NCBI GenBank assembly: GCA_016285885.1
Contig: JAEERP010000004.1
Coordinates: 1-64,000 of the forward strand
Direction of reading: 5' to 3'
DNA length: 64,000 nucleotides
DNA from: Paludibacteraceae bacterium
Lineage (GTDB): Bacteria; Bacteroidota; Bacteroidia; Bacteroidales; Paludibacteraceae
Part shown: positions 53,201 through 62,200 of the stretch, piece by piece
Layout of the letters: each line of letters begins with the position of its first letter
Position numbering within the stretch: position 1 is the first letter of the stretch
Made by a program: the position numbers and the translations under genes
The notes under the pieces: model-generated
What the model saw: the letters and a program-made list of their open reading frames with translations, nothing else
Databases searched by the model: none
What the model was told of the DNA's origin: nothing

Positions 53201-56200
53201 GCATAATCGTCAAAGTCATAATAGAATTCGAACCACACCTTTTCCCCAGACTCGTATGTCAAATCCTTATACGGATATACAAACGGAGGATCGAAACTTT
53301 GTGATTGAGTGTTGTATTTGAACGTGTATGAGGCTATTTTCTCCTTCTCTGTTCCTTTAAGAGACAAACGGACAGTATAATCCTTATCCATCCTTTTCAG
53401 AACTGGGCTTACCCTCAAACTGTCAACGGCCTTCTCATCAAGATTCGGCAGAACATATGGTGCGGACACATGGTTGACACTATTCGAATAATGCATATAC
53501 GAAACAATCATTTTTTCGTCCTTGTCCGATTTCCCATCGCCGGAAACGTAATGAATCGACGGATTCCAAGAAAGGTCCTCGACTGCCACATTCGTATTCG
53601 AGTACAATTCAAATACAATATTGGAAAGGAACACATCATGCCCTGTTTCGTCATTATGTTTTCTGTATGACAGCAAATCGATTCCGCCCAGGTCTATATC
53701 CTCATCGGCTTCTTCGTTCCAAGCAAATGTGTGTTTGTAAATAGTATCCCTTAAGAAATCTGGATTAAGTTCCTCCTCGTATACGATCTTTGGATTGCCG
53801 GATTCATCCACCGTTTCTATTTTCTTTGTCAACAACGAATCCGAATACAAAATAACACGGGCAACGACATCATCAGAGAGCAAAGGTTTCTTGAATCTGC
53901 CTTGCAACGTTGCGGATTCGTAAACTGGAGTACCACTCTTTGTCGACGAATCGACGATTGCCACTGAACTGGCAGTGAACAACAATTGGTCCGCAACAGA
54001 ATACTTCCCGTAGGATTTGCCTTCTGGATCCGTCCCTTTTTCTTCCACATATGTAACAGTAGGAGTCCACAACACAACATCGTTCTCTCCGTTGGCGAAT
54101 TTCTGATTACCGGACTGGACACGGAAATAAATCTTGTCACCCTTTTTCACTCCACAACTTCCAGTGGCATCAACAGTTTCTCCATCGCCTAAATGGGAAG
54201 GAGACATTACATATTCGCCGTTTTTTTGTATCGAAACATATACACCGTCTCGATTATCGGACAGTGTGGTACCCTCCTTCTGCACCAATTTCACAGTTCC
54301 GCCTATCTCGATCGTTCCTTCAAATGGCGCACACCAAACCCTTACAATATCCTGAAGCGGAGATTCCTTAGCTTTCTGTTCTTGCTTTTCTTGCAGTTGC
54401 TTCTGCAACTCAGCCATTTCTTCCGCATTCTCACTGTCGAAAGAGAGTTCTATATTGCCCGAAACATGGAGCGGATTCGCCGTACCATCACTAGATACCT
54501 CAAAAACCGGTTTCCCATCAACCAACCTATTGAAATAGACACTCCCATTATTTACCAAATCGACAAAACCATCGGAATTGACATCGGAGAAGTAGACATC
54601 CGTCTCAGACTCGGAACTATTATAATCCCCGCCTCCCACAAATATGGCAGGGCCCCATCCAAGATGGACTTTTCCTCCAAATCCGTTTGATTTATTCACA
54701 CTGTGCGAGATGGAAGAAATACCGTTGACCCGCTCCTCATTGCTGAAAGTGCCATCTGCATTTTGCGCCATGTAATACACTTTATCATCCCTCACATATA
54801 CCTTATCTGGCAACCCATCTCCATTCAAGTCTATAAACGAGGAGATGCCGTTCGACTCAGTTCGACCATGGGTGTAACTGACACCGCCCGTCATACTTTT
54901 AGTCGGGCTATAATCTCCCAATCCACCGCCAACATAGGTATTGAAGGAGCCTGAGACAGAATGGTTACCTCCCAATGCAGTGACATTACTTCCCGTTGCT
55001 TCATTGATAATATCCTTTAATTTCTCAATGATACTATTGCCATCACTACTACATGAGATGGTTTTCTCTGCGCCATCGAAAAAGGGATCGTATATAGCAC
55101 TTCCATTCTGGATATCCATTCCCTCGCTATTCTTAGTACCCTTGCTATATTCCATTTTATGGGAAGTAAAGGCATTTTTCTTGCTATCCAGTTGAAAGAT
55201 GTCACGCAACAAGTTTACACCGAACAAGCCGACCTCATAATCGAACTTATACCCTCTCAAATACTTACCTTCGAAATAGATGTCCACACTTTCCAACAAT
55301 TTGTTCGACGAAGTAAGATATCCATAACGCGCATCACTTCGTTTAATGTTTTTCTCCACTCCATTATTCAGCACCACGACAGTATGCGGAGTCTCCCCTG
55401 CATTTCCCGCAACCACGGAATCCAAATAGAGAGCGGTGGAATAGAGACCTTCGGCACTTTGCTCAAAATCTGTCCGATACTTGTATTCCACATAGTCTCC
55501 ATGAATCTCCTCTATACGGGTCAACCTCCACTCCGAGATGACCGTGTCATATTTTTCATTATATTGATTATTTCCCATGACAACACCAACGATGGTGGTG
55601 TCCTTCGTCACATCGCCATACTCGTCCTTCGTCTCCGTGATTTTGTAAGCACCATAGGTGTACTTCGTACCTCGACGGTCAGTCACCTCCCAGATGTAGT
55701 TCGATGGTTTGTCACCGATACGCACAATCTCCGAAAAGGCGTTTTCCTTGCGGGGATAGAACCTCACCTTGCCACTCTTACGTTCCTTGCCCAGATTACG
55801 ATGCGCCAAACCGATGCCATCCTCCAGGAGCATCTGCCCGTCCATCACGTAGGTCTCCGTCTCAGTTCCCGGATTATATCTCGGCACACCCCAACGGGTA
55901 TCGACCGTGATGGATGAGGTGGAAAGGTTCCAGCCTTCGCCCAGCCATCCGCTACCAGCGTCGCTGCTGTATTGGATCGACAGGTTCGGTGCCATGCCGT
56001 TGCGTGCCGGTGGCATCTCTAAACTGTAGGAGAGGGAAGCGGTACCATTGTTGTTGGCTTGAGGAGCTTCGATCATCTGTACCTTCGTCGTAGGGTCGGC
56101 GGCCTGCAGGTCGCTCATCATGGTCGGTGTGAAACCCTGCGTCTCAGGAGACTCCGGCGCTTGGATCACACCGTTGATCATGTCGGTGAAGTGGGTGGTG

Positions 56201-56664
56201 TGGGAGATGATTGTGCGGTGCGCACGGTCCACGCTGTCGCGTTGTAGCGCTATCCAATGTCCCTGTTGCTCGTCATAGTAGTAGGTTCGGATATCGTTCT
56301 CCGTGTAGCCGCTCGGAATCTTCGTGCGGTCGTAGCCCAGCACCACTTTGGCGCCCTTCCCGCTGAAGTGTTCTCCGTGAGGCAGGAATCGGTAGCCTGA
56401 GAAACTGTCCGTCACATTGGTCATGCCGCGGTCCAGTTTCGGGAGTTGGGACTCCCCGATGGAGGAGATGAAGATCTCCATGTTTTCCTTCATCACGCCT
56501 TCTCCCACCTCTAGGGTCGCCGTTGGCGCTTTCAGTTTGCCGGACTTGGACTTTTCCAGCAACTGGGATTGGTGGAAAACATTGCTTTCAGAACCATTAG
56601 CCATCGTGTATGGCATACATACCAATCCGATTACGGTAACCCAAACTTTAAATAAACGCATCAT
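47227..56664 (-). CDS. Very large Rhs/Tc-toxin-like protein (SpvB + FG-GAP + Rhs repeats + unknown tip)
   Basis: 3145 residues. Signal peptide VWVTVIGLVCMPYTMA. An SpvB/TcB-like N-terminal domain has its core about 205-265 (SYSLEMPPARNGMAPNLSI, SGWLGEGWNL). A middle region about 600-1660 has several FG-GAP/VCBS motifs (DLNGDGLPDKV, DVNSDGFVDLV, DLNGDGYPDIV, DVDGDGFADM). Rhs repeats run from about 1690 to 2820, and the Rhs core from about 2825 (HPDHLGSTALVTD, YGARYLNP) to RLVDPDG at about 2922. The 220-residue tip is unrecognised and has Gly/Ala-rich hydrophobic segments (VADGVAVVSTATGFGAPIGG, GYVADGCHFIGDLI). It looks like TcB and TcC of Tc toxins in one chain: a shell that encloses and releases the tip. 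No immunity gene follows. Confidence 0.88.
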   Translation of the reverse strand: MMRLFKVWVTVIGLVCMPYTMANGSESNVFHQSQLLEKSKSGKLKAPTATLEVGEGVMKENMEIFISSIGESQLPKLDRGMTNVTDSFSGYRFLPHGEHFSGKGAKVVLGYDRTKIPSGYTENDIRTYYYDEQQGHWIALQRDSVDRAHRTIISHTTHFTDMINGVIQAPESPETQGFTPTMMSDLQAADPTTKVQMIEAPQANNNGTASLSYSLEMPPARNGMAPNLSIQYSSDAGSGWLGEGWNLSTSSITVDTRWGVPRYNPGTETETYVMDGQMLLEDGIGLAHRNLGKERKSGKVRFYPRKENAFSEIVRIGDKPSNYIWEVTDRRGTKYTYGAYKITETKDEYGDVTKDTTIVGVVMGNNQYNEKYDTVISEWRLTRIEEIHGDYVEYKYRTDFEQSAEGLYSTALYLDSVVAGNAGETPHTVVVLNNGVEKNIKRSDARYGYLTSSNKLLESVDIYFEGKYLRGYKFDYEVGLFGVNLLRDIFQLDSKKNAFTSHKMEYSKGTKNSEGMDIQNGSAIYDPFFDGAEKTISCSSDGNSIIEKLKDIINEATGSNVTALGGNHSVSGSFNTYVGGGLGDYSPTKSMTGGVSYTHGRTESNGISSFIDLNGDGLPDKVYVRDDKVYYMAQNADGTFSNEERVNGISSISHSVNKSNGFGGKVHLGWGPAIFVGGGDYNSSESETDVYFSDVNSDGFVDLVNNGSVYFNRLVDGKPVFEVSSDGTANPLHVSGNIELSFDSENAEEMAELQKQLQEKQEQKAKESPLQDIVRVWCAPFEGTIEIGGTVKLVQKEGTTLSDNRDGVYVSIQKNGEYVMSPSHLGDGETVDATGSCGVKKGDKIYFRVQSGNQKFANGENDVVLWTPTVTYVEEKGTDPEGKSYGKYSVADQLLFTASSVAIVDSSTKSGTPVYESATLQGRFKKPLLSDDVVARVILYSDSLLTKKIETVDESGNPKIVYEEELNPDFLRDTIYKHTFAWNEEADEDIDLGGIDLLSYRKHNDETGHDVFLSNIVFELYSNTNVAVEDLSWNPSIHYVSGDGKSDKDEKMIVSYMHYSNSVNHVSAPYVLPNLDEKAVDSLRVSPVLKRMDKDYTVRLSLKGTEKEKIASYTFKYNTQSQSFDPPFVYPYKDLTYESGEKVWFEFYYDFDDYADENAQLRFYVDTLVSITEDEAGNKIEERNNVYDETFSVNMYSKVSDNGFGPMYKGWGMFAYSATGDERCKTPIRTDELGLQVLIDMFKPDADGNLPKKEDGTTYGLDDMTFVPLRPDAQSQGWIGQDPNCYVCADSMHSSRLGEQHVIVEDPLKKMQKALASIVDDGKGSPAFAIPVLSESSSNTEMLGGGAFGVNLTGSKSDGKGGATQIFTDLNGDGYPDIVTSKKVQYTNSVGGFDGKSYKGNCTDFSISDALTFGLGGMPQHYEPNGGKSAGGRAENNGNKVQLNAISFNKAQASVSANFNAYAYDITHFTMVDMNGDGLPDKVAVNDGQLSVAYNTGYSFVGPFSFDAGFIRKSSSSDKGLGVCVDIGASSFSAGVSVNRTDAKTVYDLRDVNSDGLPDLVMVEGTGSKVQFNTGSGFTSPYTWSRLNQLSSTSSTSASTNANATVSVTVQIVMVPVKFSGSGGGSVGVGLSGEHFSYQDVDGDGFADMVSSEDFNSLRVRYSRIGATNKLESVTNPFGGKFTIEYAHTTPTTDHPGGKWAMSALTVNDATGINPAMRTTFSYENGKRDRREREFLGFGKVTTTNVDEQGNPVRSVIAEYDVQHYLTAGAPIHNLVVGYAKDENTGETKEIKFKENSTAYAHYSITGGSQLNDLKQITDGISLFSAPKEKKTTAYEAKEQDGLELTHETYDYTKSYGNLSAYSFRDLVQDKDGNWGYDDVIQYSDQKLGLATSVEVKGTDGTLYRKVTAEYKDKHTPTAMTQMVQHLDGDKKAVFNFKYDQYGNMVRRTFPTEEMNSEKEIEPAKDSSFFEYEYDRKYHMYPERVTDAFGYHSEMEDYDYRYGIPRTVRGMNGYTVRYHIDDLGRTDTIVAPNEQSDGVPYTITYKYVLGEDYKSSYAVTNHYDPQHPDNPLQTVTHVDGLGRPYQVKKDAEIHGKGEKMIVSGRVKYDALGRTIETYHPNTCELADATNIIPFNNELLKSSTFDAIDRPLSQTLPGDESGDENLELKGVPSVTEMDYSIEDGLMKATITDPKKNEQYTYTNGAGQTVRTARDYKKMEGEDSESMEQKVYAIHYVFDPIGQLLSVTDAAQNKTSYTYDMAGRKLSVEHPSAGLTTFVYDVAGNMVKKQTPNLAEVNKFITYRYAKNRLEGVEYPNHPGNNVTYTYGGVNAPHNRVGRLALIEDGSGATEFFYGRMGEVTKQRRTLVIPNQAVATYTTEWTYDSHNRIQTMTYPDGEIVSYRYNLGGLLSSVSGKKDFTYDYVEEIGYDKYEQRKYLKYGNGVETKYKYSNERSRLKNLVVSNQEGNIMNNTYSYDNLDNVTKLENEGKAQKTKDGKTIGGGVTHEYTYDAWNRLVKASGTFGGADGKSAKYNLLMAYDELYNVTSKKLDVEQTNLQFPGTLKARHDLKYQYDRENNDPFRLLSISVSEYRVAVEDGEDPEAPVEDDKIVNTRSEYAFDANGNQTQVATGKKAKEGVEELPQANLRQLLWDEENRLLAINDNGHVSNYFYDANGERTVKMSAGMEELYINGSSAGDEKKFDAKFVAYVSPYLVLKNGGEYTKHIYAGTERIASKIGDFGSFGADPRRVEMAGAGIRKIDYSSKYDTLNDQIEGRYKEFGVTNNLEKNEDWKENRSFCCGNTPLDELESSDPSSVAEKTDIEGNIFFYHPDHLGSTALVTDADGEVTQHVAYIPYGEVFIEERNGVWNTPYLFNAKELDEETGLYYYGARYLNPKDTRWLSVDPMFEKYVGMSPYNYCMGNPIRLVDPDGNEPWEDRNVRKAREYAEKNGGKVQKWVNKNGYNSASVETVSVNQTESGIEIVVEAKKFEGTKGNNHNVAWNFMEWLEDGSIFEEGNYDAANQGGFCPGGRKEVGAMFHKFGDMAELSSDVADGVAVVSTATGFGAPIGGAAKEFGTASGYVADGCHFIGDLIEGNIYNAVTQGVGDAGAISTSKKLGKPNNGKQIIRDVVLDKMTDELINMAKKEEK

Positions 56665-56993
56665 ATTTTTCTATTCGATTCTCTTTCCTCATCCAACCTC
56701 TTTTGCCAAAGGGGACAATTTTATTGACATTGAATGATTAATACTTTTCTTTTGTTTTTTATATTTTGCAAAGTTGCAAAAAAAATATATATTAATCACA
56801 AAAAAAATGAAATTTGTGTTCGAAATATATATTGATTGCATATGTCAATTGCTTTTGGGGATTCAAACATCCCATCAATACTCAATTTAACATTTCCATA
56901 TGTATGTGTCGCGGATGTTTTTCTATTGTGTACCAATAGGGTAGGGGTGCTCTTTGTCACCCTTATTCCTCATTGCCGAATAAGAGTTTTCAA
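56665..56993. other. Upstream region of the large Rhs gene
   Basis: AT-rich, no gene seen. On the minus strand CAACTTTG (56769-56776) with a TTTG about 22 bases earlier is a weak promoter candidate for the Rhs gene. Confidence 0.35.
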
Positions 56994-57180
56994 TCAATGT
57001 GTAAGACTCCTCCATACGAAGTATACCAAACTTATAATAAGACAGATGGAAATAACTTCAGGAATCTCTTCGACACATATAGAATCATGCCTCCTACTGG
57101 GAAAGATAAAGAGAAGTACAGTTCCTAGTACAGACAATAAAAACACTTAGTAATATAATATTTAACAAATTTCTTTTCAT
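56994..57180 (-). pseudogene. Possible small membrane protein, frameshifted
   Basis: From the ATG at 57180 the frame reads KRNLLNIILLSVF and then diverges. If one base is added or removed near the GTTTTTATTG run, the other frame continues with LLSVLGTVLLFIFPSRRH and EVISICLIISLVYFVWRSL to a TGA at 56994. Together this gives a two-segment hydrophobic protein of about 62 residues. It could be a broken immunity-like gene left between the two large Rhs genes. Low certainty. Confidence 0.3.
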
Positions 57181-57195
57181 TTCTTGTGAGGCATT

Positions 57196-57720
57196 TTATG
57201 TCTTGTTCACTTGCACATTGAAACACCTTTTCTGGGTTCGGGATAGTTCGACCGAACTTAACAGATTTTGTTGTTTTTTTAATAGTAGTAACTTGACAAA
57301 ATACATAGGCGAAAGATTGTAATCCCATAGTTTCATGTCAACCGCCCCCCTTTGCTCTTGTCCCTTGATGGCGAAGGAGGGGTAATAGATGGATCGGTCT
57401 ACGAAATAATTTTGTCCCGCCTTTTGTATTTCGGTGGTGAAATGTTCGTCAGCGGTTGCCCTGCAATAGACGTCGTAGATGGCTTGTTGTTTGCTTACGG
57501 CTTTGGCGAGTTGTTCGCTATTCATGTGGGTCAGGTCTGCGATTTCTTTGTCTCCTTGCAGATTGAGCAGGCAGTTTTGGAAACTGATAAGTAAATCCCT
57601 GCTCGCCTCCGTACTGAAAATCTTTTTGAAGGCGAAATTAATGTGGAAGTTTATGTGGCGACTAATCGCTATCCTGGATATGCATATGTTCTTCTTTAGT
57701 CAGCGGGAAAAACTGCAAAT
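57196..57720 (-). pseudogene. Rpn-family nuclease/transposase relic, N-terminal part
   Basis: Minus-strand translation gives FAFKKIFSTEASRDLL, then LLNLQGDKEIADLTHMNSEQ and QQAIYDVYCRATADEHF, and then TTEIQKAGQNYFVDRSIYYP. This is the catalytic half of Rpn/PD-(D/E)XK recombination-promoting nucleases (D in YDVYC; E-x-Q/K in TEIQKA). No start codon is visible before FAFKKIF, and after IKGQEQRG the sequence no longer follows the family and stops at 57196. The C-terminal half is thus lost here, while a C-terminal half alone survives at 29680-29937. Confidence 0.7.
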
Positions 57721-57874
57721 TTTTATGAACTTTCACATAGGGTCAAATTGTTCTTTGAATGCAGAGATGTCCTATGCAAATTATAGTATAGATGCTACTT
57801 AAAAGAACTTAGGCTAGGGTGGCTGAGAAGTGCTACGCTTTGCCTCATTATTTTGTTGGATTTAAGTTAGTTGT

Positions 57875-57914
57875 CTTAAGTTAGCAACTTGTTCGAAAAG
57901 GCGGCAGTATTATA
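57875..57914. repeat. 40-bp repeat, copy B (partner at 30161-30200)
   Basis: Partner of the 30161-30200 repeat, lying about 155 bases upstream of the Rpn relic at 57196-57720 in the same relative orientation as copy A and its relic. Confidence 0.7.
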
Positions 57915-57918
57915 ATTC

Positions 57919-58491
57919 TCAATTCTGCTTTTTTGCAATACGGGGTTTACCATGGAAAAATAGGATACCTCCAAAAAACAGAAGAAAGATGCTATAACCT
58001 ATTATGAAAGATGGAGCATACTTAGACAAAAGGGCACTTCTTCGTAATTTGGGTAATTGTTTTTCATCTAATGTGAAATCATCATCTACTTGAGCTAAGA
58101 GATTCTCTTCCACATAATTTCTAAAATCAGATAATTCTTTTTTTGACATATTACTTAAAATACCACCACCCTCATCTACGCCCATTTTTTTATAATTACG
58201 GAATTCAACTTGACAAATATTATCAAACTTTCTAATAATAAAATCAATACTCATGGACAGTTCCTTTGCAAAAACATTGAACTTGGTCGCATTATTAAGT
58301 TCATACACATCTTCAGATATAAATTTACCTTTACCCATGATTTTTAAAAAATCATGGGTAACTACTTCATATCTTGCCACTTTATATTCATAGACCAAGC
58401 TTGAACATTGAGGATGATAAGAATACAAAGCAACAAATGTAAATGGCCATAAACAACAAAGAATGGAAAAAAGAACAACAAGTTTTCTCAT
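57919..58491 (-). CDS. Two-helix membrane protein of unknown function
   Basis: 190 residues. Membrane segments at the N-terminus (VVLFSILCCLWPFTFVALYS) and near the C-terminus (FIIGYSIFLLFFGGILFF), with about 115 residues between them that should face the periplasm (GKGKFISEDVYELNN, DEGGGILSNMSKKELSDFR) and a short basic cytoplasmic tail. No family recognised. AT-rich. It is the second gene after the partial Rhs gene on the same strand, separated from the 58626 gene by about 130 bases. It may be another immunity gene or a partner of the first; this is inferred from position. Confidence 0.55.
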   Translation of the reverse strand: MRKLVVLFSILCCLWPFTFVALYSYHPQCSSLVYEYKVARYEVVTHDFLKIMGKGKFISEDVYELNNATKFNVFAKELSMSIDFIIRKFDNICQVEFRNYKKMGVDEGGGILSNMSKKELSDFRNYVEENLLAQVDDDFTLDEKQLPKLRRSALLSKYAPSFIIGYSIFLLFFGGILFFHGKPRIAKKQN

Positions 58492-58625
58492 GCAAATTAT
58501 CTATTAAAATTTGCCCTTTCAGGGCGCTGAGGGAGAGGTGTTTGTTAGACGGATGTTTCGTAAAGATTTTAAAGTTGGGGGTGTGTGAGAAATTGTCTGC
58601 GTGAATACACTGGGAGAAATCCTTT

Positions 58626-59225
58626 TTAGTGGCAAATCGAATCTGGCAAATTATATACCTTGAATCTCAAAGGTTCTTCTTTCCTTCTTTTTTTTATACC
58701 ACCAATAGGAGTTGATTTTCCTATATGATATGTCATTTTGTAAATAGGATATGATGAATATGGGAATACAGGGGACTTCGTCTCATCATGGGCATATGGA
58801 TAATACATTAATTGTACTTCATCTAAATCTGTGCAATATCCTGCGTCAAACAAAAAATCACAACGACTATTGAATGAGAACACATAAAAAGTCACATGTA
58901 AATAATGTTCGTCCTCAATTATGCTGTAAATTGAATCGTATTTAATATAATCTATACCAATTTCATCATAACTTGTTTTTTTTATACTAACAGAGTCTAA
59001 ATATAGACCCACATATCGCAAAGTCATATTTCCTATTGTATGACCTAAAATAGAACTTTTACATATCATATGCATTGGGTACTCATCCAATGCTATGGTA
59101 TCCACAAAAAATTTATCGCTGTTATAATCATATTGTTTGTAAAAAACAGTATCTTTTTGTGAAGAGAATACATTATTGTAACATATAAAAAACAAATTGA
59201 CAAATAAAATTATTTTACGAATCAT
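58626..59225 (-). CDS. Exported protein, candidate immunity protein for the Cys/His Rhs tip
   Basis: 199 residues. Hydrophobic signal (KIILFVNLFFICYNNVFSS) and then a Tyr/Asp-rich body without a known family (TVFYKQYDYNSDKFFVDT, YYPYAHDETKSPVFPYSSY). It starts one base after the stop of the partial Rhs gene (TAA A ATG), the close coupling expected of immunity genes, and is AT-rich like the tip. The role is inferred from position. Confidence 0.6.
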   Translation of the reverse strand: MIRKIILFVNLFFICYNNVFSSQKDTVFYKQYDYNSDKFFVDTIALDEYPMHMICKSSILGHTIGNMTLRYVGLYLDSVSIKKTSYDEIGIDYIKYDSIYSIIEDEHYLHVTFYVFSFNSRCDFLFDAGYCTDLDEVQLMYYPYAHDETKSPVFPYSSYPIYKMTYHIGKSTPIGGIKKRRKEEPLRFKVYNLPDSICH

Positions 59226-59226
59226 T

Positions 59227-62200
59227 TTATCTCCTTCTATATCTTACAGAATAATTATTAGGGTTATTATAATTATATGTATGGGTTTGTATAGAATTGG
59301 AATAACGAACTTTCAGACGTCCATCTTTTGATCGATAGTCACCTGCTGGTGAACTGTCCCATTTAATATAAGAATGTTGTGGAACATTATTTCCTCTTGA
59401 AAAAAACGTGATAACATCATATTGTTGAATATCGCCTTGAGCTTGCTGATATTCATCATTTATTATGGTAGACACGGCATTACCTTGAATCCAAACTTGA
59501 CCTTTGGCATAGGCAAGTCCATGACAATTTGATCTAAAGGCAGAAATATACTCCTGTGCTATACTTCTACCAGCCATACTACCTAAACTTTTTTGTAATT
59601 TTTCGTTTCCAAGAAGTTCTTGAGGGGCTCCTATGGGTTCTCGTGTCTTACGATCCACCTGAGTTATCGTTAAAGATACGAGTTGAAATGCAGGAACTCT
59701 ATTACCTTGTTTAGTTGTAACAAATCCAGGTTGATACAGTGCGTTAGTTTGATAAACCTTGTTATCAGTAGTTGTTAAATAAGAAACTTCATCAGGACCA
59801 TTTAAACTTTGACTTCCACTTGCAACAAGTGACTGAGTAAGATCTGGTACAAATACCACATCTCCGTCTGGTGTTGTATTTAGTGTTCCATCAGGATCCA
59901 CCAACCGTACCGGATTCCCTGAACAATAATTATACGGACTCATCCCCACATACTTCTCAAACAGTGGATCGACGCTAATCCACCTTGTGTCCTTAGGATT
60001 CAAGTAGCGGGCACCGTAGTAGTACATGCCGGTCTCTTCGTCCAACTCCTTGGCGTTGAAGAGGTAAGGGGTGTTCCACACGCCGTTGCGCTCCTCGATG
60101 AAGACCTCGCCGTAAGGGATGTAGGCGACGTGCTGGGTCACCTCCCCGTCGGCATCCGTCACGAGTGCGGTGCTACCCAAATGGTCGGGATGGTAGAAGA
60201 AGATGTTGGCCTCAGCCTTCGTGTTCTCCACGACGGACGATGGATCATTTCCTTCCATCTCTTCGAGCGGTTTGTCACCACAACAGAAGGAGGCATTGTC
60301 ATCGTAATCCTTGTTCTCCTTCAGATTATATGATACACAGAACGTGTCGTAGTTCGCCTTGAGTTGTTCACCCAACGCCTTATATTTGCCACCATAATTG
60401 ATGTCTCGGATGCTCTCGCCAGCCTTCTCCACACGTCTCGGGTCGGCTCCAAAACTCTCGAAGTCGCCTATCTTGCTGGCGATACGTTCCGTGCCGGCAT
60501 AGATGTGTTTGGTGTACTCACCGCCGTTCTTCAGCACGAGGTAAGGCGATACGTAGGCCACGAACTTGGCGCCGAACTTCTTCTCATCGCCCGCACTTGA
60601 CCCGTTGATGTAGAGCTCTTCCATGCCCGCCGACATCTTGACGGTGCGCTCACCGTTGGCGTCGTAGAAGTAGTTGGATACGTGCCCGTTGTCGTTGATG
60701 GCCAAGAGACGGTTATCTTCGTCCCAAAGCAGTTGTCGGAGGTTGGCCTGCGGCAACTCCTCCACGCCCTCCTTGGCCTCCTTGCCCGTCGCCACTTGGG
60801 TTTGGTTACCGTTTGCGTCGAAGGCATACTCGCTACGGGTGTTCACGATCTTGTCGGCGGTCACCTCCGCTGCAGTCTCTTCATCGTCTGCCACACGGTA
60901 CTCGCTGGCGGAGACGGAGAGGAGGCGGAACGGATCGTTGTTCTCCCTGTCGTATTGGTACTTCAAGGTATGGCCCGCCTTCAGCGTGCCTGGGAACTGC
61001 AGGTTGGTCTGCTCCACGTCCAACTTCTTGGAGGTCACGTTGTAGAGTTCGTCGTAGGCCATGAAGAGGTCATACTTCGCGTTCTTGTCGTCCGCCCCGC
61101 TGAATGTTCCGTGGGCCTCGACCAAGCGGTTCCAAGCGTCGTAGGTGTAGTTGTGTGTGACGCCACCACCGATGGTCTTGCCGTCCTTGGTATGCTGCGC
61201 CATGCCCTTGTTCACCAGCTTCGTGATGTTGTCGAGTTGGTCGTAGGAGTACGTGTTGTCCATGATGTTCCCCTTCTGGTTCGACACGACGAGGGTACCC
61301 AGTCTGCGACGTTCGTTGGAGTAGCCATAGTTCGTCTCCACCCCGTTGCCGTACTTCATGTATTTCTTCTGCTCGTATTCGTCGTACCCGATCTCCTCGA
61401 CGTAGTCGTAGGTGTAGTCCTTCTTTCCGGATACGGAGGAGAGGAGACCTCCGAGGTTGTATCGGTAAGAGACGATTTCTCCGTCCGGGTAGGTCATGGT
61501 CTGGATACGGTTGTGGCTGTCGTACGTCCACTCTGTGGTGTAGGTGGCCACGGCCTGGTTAGGGATGACGAGCGTGCGTCGTTGTTTGGTCACCTCGCCC
61601 ATGCGTCCGTAGAAGAACTCTGTGGCGCCGGAACCGTCCTCGATGAGGGCGAGACGTCCCACGCGGTTGTGCGGTGCGTTCACGCCACCATAGGTGTAGG
61701 TGACGTTGTTCTCCTCATGTTTAGGGTATTTCACGCTCTCCAGACGGTTCTTCTTGTAGGTGTATTGGATGGATGCCCCCTCTTCTGCCAGGTTCGGGGT
61801 CTGCTTCTCCACCATGTTGCCCGCCACGTCGTAGGCGAATGTGGTGAGACCTGCAGAAGGGTGCTCGACGCTCAGCTTGTGTCCCGCCATATCGTAGGTG
61901 TATGTGGTCTTGTTCTGGGCGGCATCGGTCACGGAGAGGAGTTGTCCGATCGGGTCGTACGCATAGTTGATGGCATAAACTTTCTCCTCCATGGACTCGG
62001 AGTTCTCACCTTCCATTCTTTTGTAGTCGCGTGCGGTGCGGACGGTCTGTCCCGCACCGTTGGTGTAGGTGTATTGCTCGTTGCCTTTAGGGTCTATCGC
62101 TGTGGTCTTCATGAGCCCATCCTCGATGGAATAGTTCATTTTCGACACGGCATCGCCTTGCGATTCCTCATCGTTGCTCTCGTCGCCCGGCAATGTCTGC

